Origin: Stentor roeselii
Lineage: Eukaryota; Ciliophora; Heterotrichea; Heterotrichida; Stentoridae
Length of the DNA: 25,944 bases
Reading direction: 5' to 3'
Assembly (NCBI GenBank): GCA_006503475.1
Contig: RSEH01000399.1
Coordinates: 1-25,944, forward strand
The translations under genes were made by a program, and so were the position numbers. Of the stretch, positions 1 through 10,500 are shown piece by piece. Numbering within the stretch: position 1 is the first letter of the stretch; the number at the start of each line of letters is the position of its first letter. Below the pieces are notes generated by a model. It was not told where the DNA came from. It made no database searches and saw nothing but the letters and a program-made list of their open reading frames with translations.

Positions 1-99
1 AATGAGAGGTTTGAGAAATTCAGGAATCTTGGAAGTGCTGTATGGAACCAATGGGATGCTTGGATACCTTATTTTGATGGAATAGGATTTAATCCTTAG
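1..99 (+). CDS. C-terminal end of an unidentified protein (5' truncated by window)
   Basis: The window opens inside a reading frame that runs from base 1 to a TAG at 97-99 and gives a 32-residue tail. It is aromatic-rich, with three Trp plus Tyr and Phe residues, and ends in GIGFNP. The codons look like normal coding sequence, and the downstream DNA turns abruptly into stop-rich AT sequence, which supports a true gene end. The family cannot be identified from this tail; a repeat-propeller protein such as a Kelch type is only a guess. Its start and any upstream introns lie outside the window. Confidence 0.55.
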   Translation, partial: NERFEKFRNLGSAVWNQWDAWIPYFDGIGFNP

Positions 100-1690
100 T
101 AAGATTAGGATTTAAGTTATTTTTTATGTTGTGAGTAATTTCTTTGAAATATTTATAATCATCAATTTTATATTGAATGTAGATGTATAAAAAAATTTTC
201 ACTTGAAGTGAAAATATATTAAATAGTAGAATAAAAATAGTTTCACGTTGATATTATTAATCGTATTATTCATCATTATGTTCTCTGAAAATAGGGTAAA
301 TTAAGGAATTTACAAGAAAAATGCTTGTTAAAATTAATGGCTTTCACAATCATAAATAATGGTTAGTCTGATACAAAACTAAAACCATGAATTCCAAATC
401 AGTCTAACTAATAAAATCATTTCTTTAACGTTAAAAAAAATTAATAATAAGAATTATCATAATCAAGAAAATATTACACTTTGAAATTAATATTCGATCA
501 TAGCTATATGGTAATTTAATTAAATTTGAGAAAAACACTAGAAATTGATGATGACTATATATATTAATACTGGTTAGTCAATCATAGGAAAACCTGAGAA
601 TAAGAAAAGAATTAAGTATCAAAATTGATTATGGAATTTTTAGTTAAATCAAAGAAACTGAAAAGATGAATTCCTTCAAGAAAATTATATCTCAAGCTGA
701 TAATATCATTAGGAACCTTCTGGAGGTTAATTTTTCGAAATCAAAATAGGAGAAATATGAGTCCAACTATCTAGACTGCATACATATAGAGACTTCTCAT
801 CTTCAGCTTCTTAAGTTTTCTTAGATTTTTTAATGGAATATAAATTTTTCTTTTCTATTATTGCCTCGAAGATGATTCTTGAATTCCTACTTGAAAGACT
901 TGCTTGAATTCAATAAATATTTTGGTAAATCATAATCGATCTTAAAAATACTAAGGTAAATTGATATGATATTATACTTTATCATCGCTTTTTTTAACTT
1001 TAAAACAATCAAAGTTAAGAAAATTAAACGGCACAATGCAACTTTTCTTTAACATTACTAAGTCAGTAAGGATTTTCTTTTTTGATTAAATTTTTCAATG
1101 CAGTGGCTTTCCTAATATTCTAGATTTAAATTCTAAAAACAAACTTCAAAGGAATTCTATTAAATAAATTAATATCACTAAAATCTTTCCACAACGTCAT
1201 GATTGAATATTTTTTAGTGTTTTTCTTACAGATTTAGAGATTGCTAAGTGTTTACTTTGAAATTTTTATTGAAGATGTTTTGGAAAAATATTAAAATAAC
1301 GATATGAAGATAATACCTTCAAAATCCAATCACAATTAAAATCATCAATCAGACTTAAAATTACTGTTAAAAAAATTATTACCCTTCAATATAATGATCA
1401 TTTTTTAATATACTTATAATCAGCAGCATCTTTAAAACTAATAATCTACCTAAAATTTCTGGAGAATTTTTTAAGTCACAAACTATCCTTTCTTAAGCCC
1501 TTCGAACCTTTAAAATCCTTTACTCTTCATCTAACTTATCTTCTCCCAAATCCTCTTTCTCTCCTAAAACCTCTACGATGAAAGAAATTCAATAAATCCA
1601 AAAAAAATTAAAACTCAAATCCTAAAAAACTCCAGAAAATTATCAAATAATTGATTAAAACCAAAACTTTCTAGAAGGAATTCATCATAG
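100..1690. other. Gene-free AT-rich interval
   Basis: About 1.6 kb with stops in all frames and no tRNA-like or other recognisable RNA gene. The last 250 bases (about 1450-1690) change character: the plus strand becomes A/C-rich with C- and T-rich runs, just upstream of the first surface-protein gene. This is probably 3' flank of the left gene plus the promoter region of the right one. Confidence 0.6.
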
Positions 1691-1695
1691 TTCTC

Positions 1696-1704
1696 TATAT
1701 ATAA
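1696..1704 (+). promoter_or_regulatory. Putative TATA box of paralogue 1
   Basis: TATATATAA begins 36 nt before the ATG at 1732. The tandem paralogue has the same motif, with a similar preceding context (AGTTCTC versus AGTCC), 37 nt before its ATG at 7553. The conserved spacing in otherwise diverged upstream DNA supports a promoter element. It implies a very short 5' UTR if transcription starts about 25-30 nt downstream of the box. Confidence 0.55.
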
Positions 1705-1731
1705 CTCTAAAGACCGATTATTGGATAATAA

Positions 1732-4700
1732 ATGTGGATATTTGTTTGCCTAAGCTCGTTGCTCGTTTTCAAAGCTCAAAAAATTTTAGAATACCGTCCT
1801 GGAGTAAACTACGGGCAAGTGTTTAGAGACTATTCGAATAATGGCTGGCATGCGGTAAGTGGACTCTCATTCTCAGCAGATTCATCAGATGTTTTCCCGA
1901 CAGATAGAGGAAGTTATATCGATGGGACGAATTCTAAACTGATCACAGGTCCATCAAATGACATTCCTGTTGCATCATTAACTTTGCCTTCTACATTTAT
2001 GATCGCTGTTTGGTTGATGATTGATGGTGACCAAGAAGGAATCATATTTTCAAGATTCAAATCTTCAGACCAAACAAAAAGTTACTTTTACTTAAGAAGG
2101 ATAAAATCATACAGTATCATTGCCTTTAAGTATGCTGTTAATGGAGTAACTGCAGGAGAAATAAAGGGCCTTAAATCAAGTTTCGATAAAGGTATTTAAA
2201 ATTTAGAAAAATGGTGCTTTATAGCTCTAGCTATTTCAACATCTTCTTTTAAAGTTTATCATAACGGAATACTTCAAAAAACTTTAACAATTTCAACACC
2301 TTACCTAGAATCAGGAGACTATAAACTACAAATTGGAGGAAAATTTAACATTGGAATCGGTTCCAAGTTTTTCTTATGGTCCTTCACGATAGATTCAGGA
2401 ACTGATCAAAGTCTTTATTATTCTTCAGTTCAAACATCATATTGCCTTGTTCCAGATTGTGATCCCTGCAACCCAGCCGTTGTTTTTTCCTCTCAAAAAG
2501 GTTGCATTTCAGAAGTTTTATATGAAACTAAAACCGGGCAGAAAAAAGAATGCTCTTCAAAATTAGTTGGGTGTTCAGGGTATCCACCAGTTGATTTAAA
2601 TTGTGGATGTCCTTTTAACTCCTGTACTCTCAGTGGAGGTCAACATCTTTGTGTGTGTCCAACATCAGCAGTGTCATCAACAACGACATGTTCATGTCCC
2701 TCTGGTCAGACAATCCGATGGGACATGTGCTGTGAAAGTTCTTGTTTGACTTGTTCAAGGACAAGTGCAGATATTTGCTTGACTTGTGTCGATTTGAATG
2801 CGATTCCTCATACAACTGGTTGCAAATGTAAAGATAAGTTTTTTAATACTACGAAACTTTTCACTAGTTCTTCGTGTAAAGCTTGTCATAGTAATTGTAA
2901 AACTTGCACTGGAAGTCTTTTATGCACTTCTTGTATCGATGCCAATGCCGTGGTTCATCAGAGTGTTGGTTGTGTTTGTAAAGAGAAGTATTTTAATGTC
3001 ACAGCTTTGACAGCGACTGGGACTTGCAAGGCTTGTCATAATAATTGCAAGACATGTAATGTGGATCTTTTGTGCACGGCTTGTATTGATGTTAATGCTG
3101 CGATTCATGCTACTGTGGGGTGTGTTTGCAAGAATTATTTTTTTAATATCACTTCTTTGAATATTGATGGAAGTTGCATGAAATGTCATTCGGATTGCTC
3201 GGCTTGCTCTGTGAGTTTAATTTGCAACTCGTGCATTGATTCTAATGCAACCCCACATCCAAAAGTAGGATGCATATGTAAAGAAAATTACTACAACATC
3301 TCATCTTTATCAGTACCTGGTGCTTGTTTGCCATGCCACAATCATTGCAAAAGCTGCAGTTCATCTTCCCAATGTTCTGTATGCATATCAGAAAATGCTA
3401 TTCCATCAACTTCAGGCTGTGAATGCAAGACAGGCTTTTACCAGATCAGTGATTTTTCATCAATTACCGCTTGTGCCCCTTGCTATGAAGAATGTTCTAA
3501 ATGTTCAGAGTATCCTAAATGTCAAGAATGTATTTCAATAAATGCAGAAATCGACTCTTCTTCAAATTGCGTCTGCAAATCAGGGTACAGAAAATCCGGA
3601 ATAACCCTTAACAATGAAAATTCTTGCTTTATATGCCACTCTGATTGTAATACTTGCCTTGAAGCCTTAAAGTGCGAAGATTGTATCGCGGAAAATAGTG
3701 AACCAAGCACAGTCCAAGGCTGTGAGTGTAAAAAAGGATTTTACCAGTTAAAAGACATGTCAAATTTCGATGCTTGCGAGGTCTGTCATCATCATTGCGA
3801 AACTTGCCTGGAAGCTGATATTTGTTTGACTTGTTTAGATGATAATTCACAGCCGAGTCATCAAATCGGTTGCATTTGCAAAGACACTTTCTTTGTTATT
3901 GAATCGCTTTCTAAAGATAATATTTGTCAAAGTTGTCATCCTCACTGCAAAACTTGTGATCAAAGTGATGTTTGTTTGACCTGCTTAGATCTTAATGCCA
4001 AGCCAGATGTATATGGGTGTAAATGTTTAGAGAAATTTTATTATGATGGTTTACTTTCGAATGAAAAAATTTGTCAAGAGTGTCTTCCTGAATGCAGTTT
4101 ATGTGAAAATGGAAAAAGTTGCAGTGAATGTGTTGCGTCAAATACTGAAATTATAAATGGGACTTGTTTATGTAAAGAAGGGTTTTATCCTCGAGAGAGA
4201 CTTATTAGTTCAGATGGTTGTTTGAAGTGTAATTATGGATGTAAGCAATGCACTTCAGGAAAAGAATGTTTGAAGTGTTTGAGTTTTTTTTCTGAATTTA
4301 ACAAGGTAGGAGGATGCGATTGTAGTGATAAAGAAATCATTGAAATATTTATTTTAATATTTTTATCATGTGATATTGGAGTTTATTTATAAGTTTTTAA
4401 ATGATGGAAAATATTTAAATTGTAGTTATGGATATTTTGATTCTGGTTTAGATTCTCAGAAATGTACTAAATGCAGTGAAAATTGTTTGACGTGCTCTAG
4501 TGGATCAATGTGTGATGAATGTAGAGTTAAAAACTCTAATCCTTTCATATCTGGAGAGTGTAAATGTCCTGAAGGATCGAACTTAGGTGTTAATGAATGT
4601 ATTTGTATCGAAGGGAAATTTATTACTAAGGACTCTTTAGGAAAATTCGTTTGTAGAGATTGTCATAAATCTTGCAAAGTTTGTAATGATACTAATGAAA

Positions 4701-6358
4701 AAGGGTGTCTTCAATGCTTAGAACCTTATATTCGAGGTAGTGTTGATGATTTATGCACATTATGTGATGATGGATATTCAGTAAATGGAACTTGCTACAA
4801 GTGTGAACCTGGTTATAGAGTTCATAATAATTCTTGCAAAAATAATACATTTAGGTCCTATTCTTATGTTGCAGATTCGTACATCTTATGGATTATCTTC
4901 AATGAATCCTTGCTACTAGATTTGAAAGCTTCAGACATAACAGTATTTGTTGATTCTAACCAAGTTGATTTTAAGTTAATTAGAGCAGATGGAAAGTTGA
5001 AATATGGTTTAAAACCAATACTTTATGAGATTTACAGAAATTCTATAATAGAAGTAAAGTTAAAAAGCGGTATACTTTCAGAAAAATTTTCTATTTTAAA
5101 TAATACTTATTACAAAGGAATAATAAACTTTAAAGGAAAAGATTATATAGAGCAGAAATATTCAGATGAAGCAAAAGAACAAGAACAATTTGCTAATGAT
5201 GGGGCTACAACTGGATTAATTATTACTCTTGGAATCAGTTTTTTAACTTTAGATACAAACAGTGTTTTCAATTTAATTAACACAGATGAACTTATTTATT
5301 CGATATACTTATTGGATTTAGAAATTAATCCTATACTAAGAGAGTTTCTTCTAGGTTTAAGAGTTCAAAAATCAACTCCAAATTTATTTAAAAATTTTAT
5401 ACCTGAAGAAAAAGGATTAAAACTCACAACAAAATTTAAAAAGTACGGATATAAGAGTAATCTAGTCATGATTAATGCAGGAATTTTACTGACTCTACTT
5501 GGAATTAAGGTAGCCTTTATTATTCTTTTGGCTATTCTTTCATTTATACCAAAAATTAGAGAAAAGGCAGTTTCTGCTATATCATGGATAACTACTAAAC
5601 TCTTATCAAAATTTTGGATACAAAGTTTTTTTGAATTTATAGTCACTTCCAGTGTCACAGCGAAATATAATATAAATTTAAATGAATATCAAATAGTTGA
5701 CAGTGCAATGTTTTTTGTTATTATTGTAAAAAATATTTAGGTTTTAGAGTTTGCATTTGTTTTTAATTTGATTCGTCTAATTCGAGTTAGACTTTCAATA
5801 ACAGTTCCAAAAATGTTAGAAGAGTTCGAAAATAAATACTCAGTTTTCTTTATAGAGTTTAGAAACGAAAGCAGAGCACAATCGTTTTTCATTTTAATTT
5901 TTTTCATCAGAAGGTTTCTAATAGCAATTGTATCTCAAAGTGAATTATCAGGAATTACTCAAATAATACTTGTTGTGATTTTTAATTTCTCAGTAAATTC
6001 CAAATAGGTTCTTATTTATATTCTCAGTACAAGATGTTTTAAAAAAAATATTTTGAATATTTTTCATGCAATCACAGAATTTTTCATTGTGTGTATAAAC
6101 TCTTTGATTATTTATGGTTATTATCAAAACGAGCTTTACGAATATAATCGGATATCAGTCATTTGCATTCGTTTCATATATGCTAGTTGGGCTGCAAACT
6201 CCTTCGCAAGTCTTTATTTGCTTATATCTAATTTGATAATGAAATTCAGAGGACTTAAAAAAATTTTCAGTAATAGACGATCAAATCAAGTGATTCAATT
6301 TACTAATGAAAAAAAGAGCAATTTCGAAAATAAGACTCAGGAACAGCAAGTCTGGTAG
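1732..6358 (+). CDS. LamG-like/furin-repeat multi-pass membrane protein, paralogue 1 (interrupted by a 100-bp insert)
   Basis: Inferred exons are 1732-2191, 2207-4322, 4423-5725, 5741-5992 and 6008-6358. They give about 1493 residues once three 15-nt introns and the 100-bp segment 4323-4422 are removed. The first ~16 residues are a signal peptide (hydrophobic VCLSSLLVF, then KAQ). A LamG/ConA-like beta domain follows (~20-230). A cysteine-rich ectodomain (~236-997) holds about 13 furin/growth-factor-receptor-like modules with the pattern C-x2-C-x3-C-x2-C-x5-C-x2-C-x12-C-x-C, many with an N-x-T/S sequon. A short beta-type juxtamembrane region precedes about 7-8 hydrophobic helices (from ~1118) and a charged cytosolic tail. 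The role is probably as a surface or vacuolar membrane protein; ligand and function are unknown. If the insert is not excised, translation stops at the TAA at 4390-4392 before any membrane segment. The ATG start is supported by the signal peptide, the upstream TATA box and the identical start position in paralogue 2. Confidence 0.85.
2192..2206 (+). other. 15-nt intron 1 of paralogue 1
   Basis: GTATTTAAAATTTAG, phase 1. Read through, it gives an immediate in-frame TAA. Removal joins DK to EKWCF, matching the TKFKWCF junction made by the equivalent intron of paralogue 2. A at position 10, TAG at the end. Confidence 0.93.
2728..4310 (+). repeat. Tandem array of ~150-bp cysteine-module repeats (paralogue 1)
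   Basis: Coding tandem repeats with a period of 147-150 bp (49-50 residues). The first-cysteine blocks recur near 2871, 3021, 3171, 3321 and 3471. Eleven modules lie before the insert and two more after it. Repeats 2-5 are closest to one another. From repeat 6 on they are more diverged and lose the sequon that follows the last cysteine pair in the earlier modules. Confidence 0.88.
4323..4422. other. 100-bp IES-like insertion inside paralogue 1
   Basis: The segment is flanked by an exact 8-bp direct repeat ATTGTAGT (4319-4326 and 4419-4426) with TA at its centre, exactly 100 bp apart. It is about 16% G+C by hand count, far below the surrounding exon. It shifts the frame by +1 and carries stops. 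Removing it from one TA to the other restores D-C-S-Y-G-Y-F-D, aligning with D-C-E-E-G-Y-F-D in paralogue 2. No GT-AG boundary gives a 100-nt excision, and no 15- or 16-nt intron explains it. The best reading is an unexcised internal eliminated sequence of the TA-bounded kind known in ciliates including Blepharisma. A small insertion with an 8-bp target duplication is the alternative. No clear terminal inverted repeat is visible. Confidence 0.65.
5726..5740 (+). other. 15-nt penultimate intron of paralogue 1
   Basis: GTAAAAAATATTTAG, phase 0. It ends in an in-frame TAG if retained. Removal joins FFVII to VLEFAF. Introns in paralogue 2 (11243-11257) and in the minus-strand relative (17622-17636) occupy the same position. 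Confidence 0.93.
5993..6007 (+). other. 15-nt last intron of paralogue 1
   Basis: GTAAATTCCAAATAG, phase 0, with an in-frame terminal TAG if retained. Removal joins FNFS to VLIYILS inside a membrane helix. The position is shared with 11510-11524 and 17373-17387. Confidence 0.93.
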
Positions 6359-7515
6359 ATTAGGTAAATATTTTAGATTTAAATAGACTCTATTTCGTTT
6401 TAAACTAGAGTTTTATTATTAGAGGTTTTAATTTTTAATAGTTTATTGAGCTTTATATAGTTAATAATGGCGTTAATTAAGTCAATTTTCAATATCTTGT
6501 CAGTAATAAGTAAGAAAGATTAAAACTCATGATAAAAAATTCAATCAATCATAAAGATATTTTATTAGATTATAAGCTTCTTCAGGATTTACCATAATAA
6601 AATATAAAATTTACTCAGTCAATTCTTTTGCGTAAAGCCTACTTTTGATTGATAGAATTTAGTTGAAAACAGAGTTGATTTTAATATATAATAAAAGCTT
6701 GTAGATAAATATTATATAAGCATTTAGTTAAATATTCTGTATCTCATAGATTAGATTAAAATACTTTTAAAGTCAGATATTTCTAATAAAGGTGCTTTTT
6801 TCTAATAAATTATTTCATAAAGAATAAGTGAATAGGTTAAGCAATTAAATATAAAATTGACTTTGAATATTTAGTAAGTAAATCCTATTGAAATACTTCA
6901 TCTATAATAGAACTAAGTGCATTCAATTTTAATAAAACAGAATCAAGAGTTTTAAGATTTTCCAGGCAAAATAAGCTTATTATTTTAATAATAAAATATT
7001 TTTCAAACATAAAAACGATTACAAATAGACAATATGTTTAGAATACCACTTAATTAAACCTTTTAAGTATAAACTAATTAAACTATAAAAAAATAGTGTT
7101 TCTTTAGGCATAATAAATTCAAATATTTATAAATCTTAAATTTTTCGAATAAGAACAAACAAAGGTTAATGTACTTGAATATTCAATCTTAGAGACTTTA
7201 ATTATCTAGATTATTCCTAATTATGCTTGGACAAGCAGGGGATGATAACTATTTTCACTTTTCGATAATATTAAGGTTTCTCAATAAAAATATCCTTCAA
7301 AATTCTAAAGATAAATACATAGCTATTCTGAATAAAAATTTTCAAGTGAAACCCGGATCAAAATTACCAAAACTTTTTGAATATTTGAATTATTCTGCAC
7401 GAATATCAATGACTCAGATCATTTAAAAATGAATAAAAGTACTAAAGTCCATCATCTTAGATAAAAATTCTAAAAATCCTAAATTCTTTCATTCATTCAA
7501 TTCTCTTCAAAGTCC
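6359..7515. other. Gene-free interval between the tandem paralogues
   Basis: About 1.15 kb of AT-rich DNA between the stop of paralogue 1 and the promoter of paralogue 2. The only ATG frame of note (7223-7426, 67 codons) shows no domain and is probably chance. The last ~70 bases are again pyrimidine-rich on the plus strand before the TATA box. Confidence 0.6.
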
Positions 7516-7526
7516 TATATATAAAA
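7516..7526 (+). promoter_or_regulatory. Putative TATA box of paralogue 2
   Basis: TATATATAAAA begins 37 nt before the ATG at 7553. Spacing and core match the element at 1696-1704. Confidence 0.55.
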
Positions 7527-7552
7527 CATTTCTTATCTAAATATAATTATAA

Positions 7553-10500
7553 ATGTGGAGAGTTATTTCTCTAATTTGGTTCCTTGGCTCTAAATCACAA
7601 AAAATTTTAGAATATCGGCCTGGAGTGAATTATGGGCAAGTCTTCAGAGACTACACCAATAATGGCTGGCATGCTGTGAGTGGAACGTCTTCAGCAGTTG
7701 ATATTTATGATGTTTATCCAACTGACAGAGGAAGTTTTGTCGATGGATCAGATTTTCGACAGATCACTCTTCCATCTAATGACGTAAGTACTGGGTACTT
7801 CTCTTTACCCTCTTCTTTTATGGTGGCTGTTTGGTTGATGGTCAATAGAGACGACGGTGGTTTAATATTTGTTAGATTTAAAGAGAATGACCAGACGAAT
7901 AACTTCTTTTACTTAAGAAGGTTAAAAGCGGACTCAAATTTGAGTTTTAAATATGTTGTTAATGGGGTCGTTGTTGGAAATGTAGATGGACCTATTTCGA
8001 GTTTCACGAAATGTAATTGAAATTTAGTTAAGTGGTGCTTCATTGTCCTATCTGTTTCAACTACAACTTTCAAAGCGTATCAAAATGAGGTACTTTATTC
8101 AACTTTAACATTTTCAACACCTTACCAAGAAATTGGAAATTATAATATGCAAATTGGAGGAAAATTTAATTCTGGTGGATGCAGATTTTTATTATGGTCA
8201 TTTACGATTGATTCAAGCAGCGATCAAAGTGGATACATGTCTAAAGTATTAACAAATAACTGCCTTGTTTCCCCTTGTAATCCTTGCAATCCAGAGATAG
8301 TATTTGGTTCAACTTCAGGTTGCCTTTCAGAGGTTAGCGATGAAACTAGTAACTCAAATAAAGACATCTGTAATTCTAATCTTTATGGATGCACTTATTC
8401 ACCACTGGTACTTTTAAACTGCGGATGTTCTTTTCAATCATGTACTCTGAATGGAACTTCCCATTTATGTGTGTGTCCATCATCTGCAGTTTCAACAAAT
8501 ACGACTTGTGTATGTCCAACTGGCCAAACCATTCGATGGGACTTATGCTGTGAAAGTTCGTGTTTAACTTGCTCAAGTACAAATCCAGACATTTGTTTAA
8601 CATGCGTTGCCTCGAATGCAGTTCCACATACAGTTGGCTGTAAGTGTCAGGATATGTTTTTTAACACTACTAGCTTGGTTACTTCTACATCATGCATATC
8701 CTGTCATAATAATTGCAAGACATGCTCCTCAAGTTTATTATGCACAACTTGCATAGATTCAAATGCGGAAATTCATTCAACCGTGGGTTGTATTTGCAAG
8801 TTGAAATTTTATAATACCACAAGTTTATCAGTTGATGGAAATTGCAAGCCCTGCCATAGTGACTGTGAAACATGTACTTCAAGTTTTCTATGCACTTCAT
8901 GCATAGACTCTAATGCGCAGGTTCATTCAACTGTAGGATGCACTTGCAAAGTTGGTTTTTATAATATTACCAGTCTGTCATTGGATGGAAACTGCAAAGT
9001 ATGTCATAATAATTGCAAAACTTGTACTTCGAGTCTGTTATGCACTAGTTGTTTAGATCTCAATGCAGTGATCCATTCAACAGTAGGATGTACTTGCAAT
9101 TCAAAATTTTATAATACCACAAGTTTATCAAGCAATGGAAACTGCATACCCTGTCATGATAACTGCAAAACCTGTATTTCAAGTTTGGTATGCACTTCAT
9201 GTTTAGACTCAAACGCGGAGATACATCCAACTGTCGGATGCACATGCAAGAATAATTATTTCAATGAAACCTCCTTAACAGTTGATGGAAACTGCATGCC
9301 TTGTCATCAAAATTGCGAAACTTGCACTTCAAGCTTTTTATGCACTTCATGCAAAGACTCAAACGCAGATATTCATTCAACAGTTGGATGCATTTGCAAA
9401 AGTAAATATTATAATACCACCTCTTTAAATTCGGATGGAAGTTGCAAAATTTGCCATTCTGAATGTTTAACTTGTTCTCAAAGTTTGATCTGCGATTCAT
9501 GCATAGACCAGAATGCAACCCCTCATCTAAACTTAGGGTGCATATGTAATGCAAAATATTATAATATAACTTCTTTATCAATTTTTAATGCCTGCAAAAA
9601 ATGCCATAGCCATTGTGAAAGTTGCACAACAGGCAGTCAGTGTGTATCATGCATTGCAAGTAACTCGATTCCATCAAGTATTGGCTGTAGGTGTAAAGAT
9701 GGCTTTTATCAAATCAGTGATCTCTCATCAGCAGATGCTTGTGGGTGCATCGCGTTGAACTCTGAGATTTTGAATGGAAATTGTGTTTGTAAAGAAGGAT
9801 TTTATGCTGTTGGGAGGCTTGATGAGGTAGGGAGTTGTTTACATTGCAGATATGGATGCAAGAAATGTTCTTCAGAAGATTTATGCTTGGAATGTTTCAG
9901 TCTTTATTCTAAATTTAACCAGTTTGGCGGATGTGATTGTGAAGAAGGGTATTTTGACTACGGGCTTGATGTTCAGAAATGCATCAAATGTCCAGAAAAC
10001 TGCCTGACGTGTGTTAGAGATGAATATTGTAGTTTATGTAAAATTGAATTTTCTAATCCTTTTACTACTGGTGAGTGCAGATGCCCTAATCACTCAATAT
10101 TGGTTGAAAATAAATGTGTTTGTAGTCTAGGGAAGTTTATTAGTGAAGATTCTTTTGGATTATTTAGTTGTATTGATTGTCATGAATCATGTAAGACTTG
10201 TTTTAAGGAATCTGAATATGATTGCCTTGAATGTGCTGAACCTTACACAAGAAATGACTTCAGTAATCAATGTGCTTTATGCTCTGATGGCTTTTTCCTC
10301 AATGGAACTTGCCAACAGTGTGAACAAGGCTACAAATTAAAAAATAATTCTTGTGAAAAAAAAACGTTTAAGTCTTATTCATATATCGAAGATTCATATT
10401 TTTTATGGATCATCTTTAATGATACTTTATTGCATGACTTGAAAGCTTCTGATTTAACAGTGCATGTTGATTCAGATGAAGTCAGTTTCACATTAATTAA

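Noticed and set aside
4322-4425. A 104-nt GT...AG intron in place of the 100-bp insert
   Set aside because: GTAG...GTAG boundaries exist, but removal gives the wrong frame downstream, and all other introns here are 15 nt. Only a 100-bp TA-to-TA removal restores the frame.
2860-4700. Repeated CxxCH motifs suggesting a multiheme c-type cytochrome
   Set aside because: CxxCHxxCxxC is normal in furin/PACE-type cysteine modules. The extra paired cysteines, sequons and membrane domain fit disulfide-rich ectodomains, not heme attachment.
7223-7426. 67-codon ATG frame between the tandem paralogues
   Set aside because: No domain, no signal peptide, no paralogue support. Length is within chance for this stretch.
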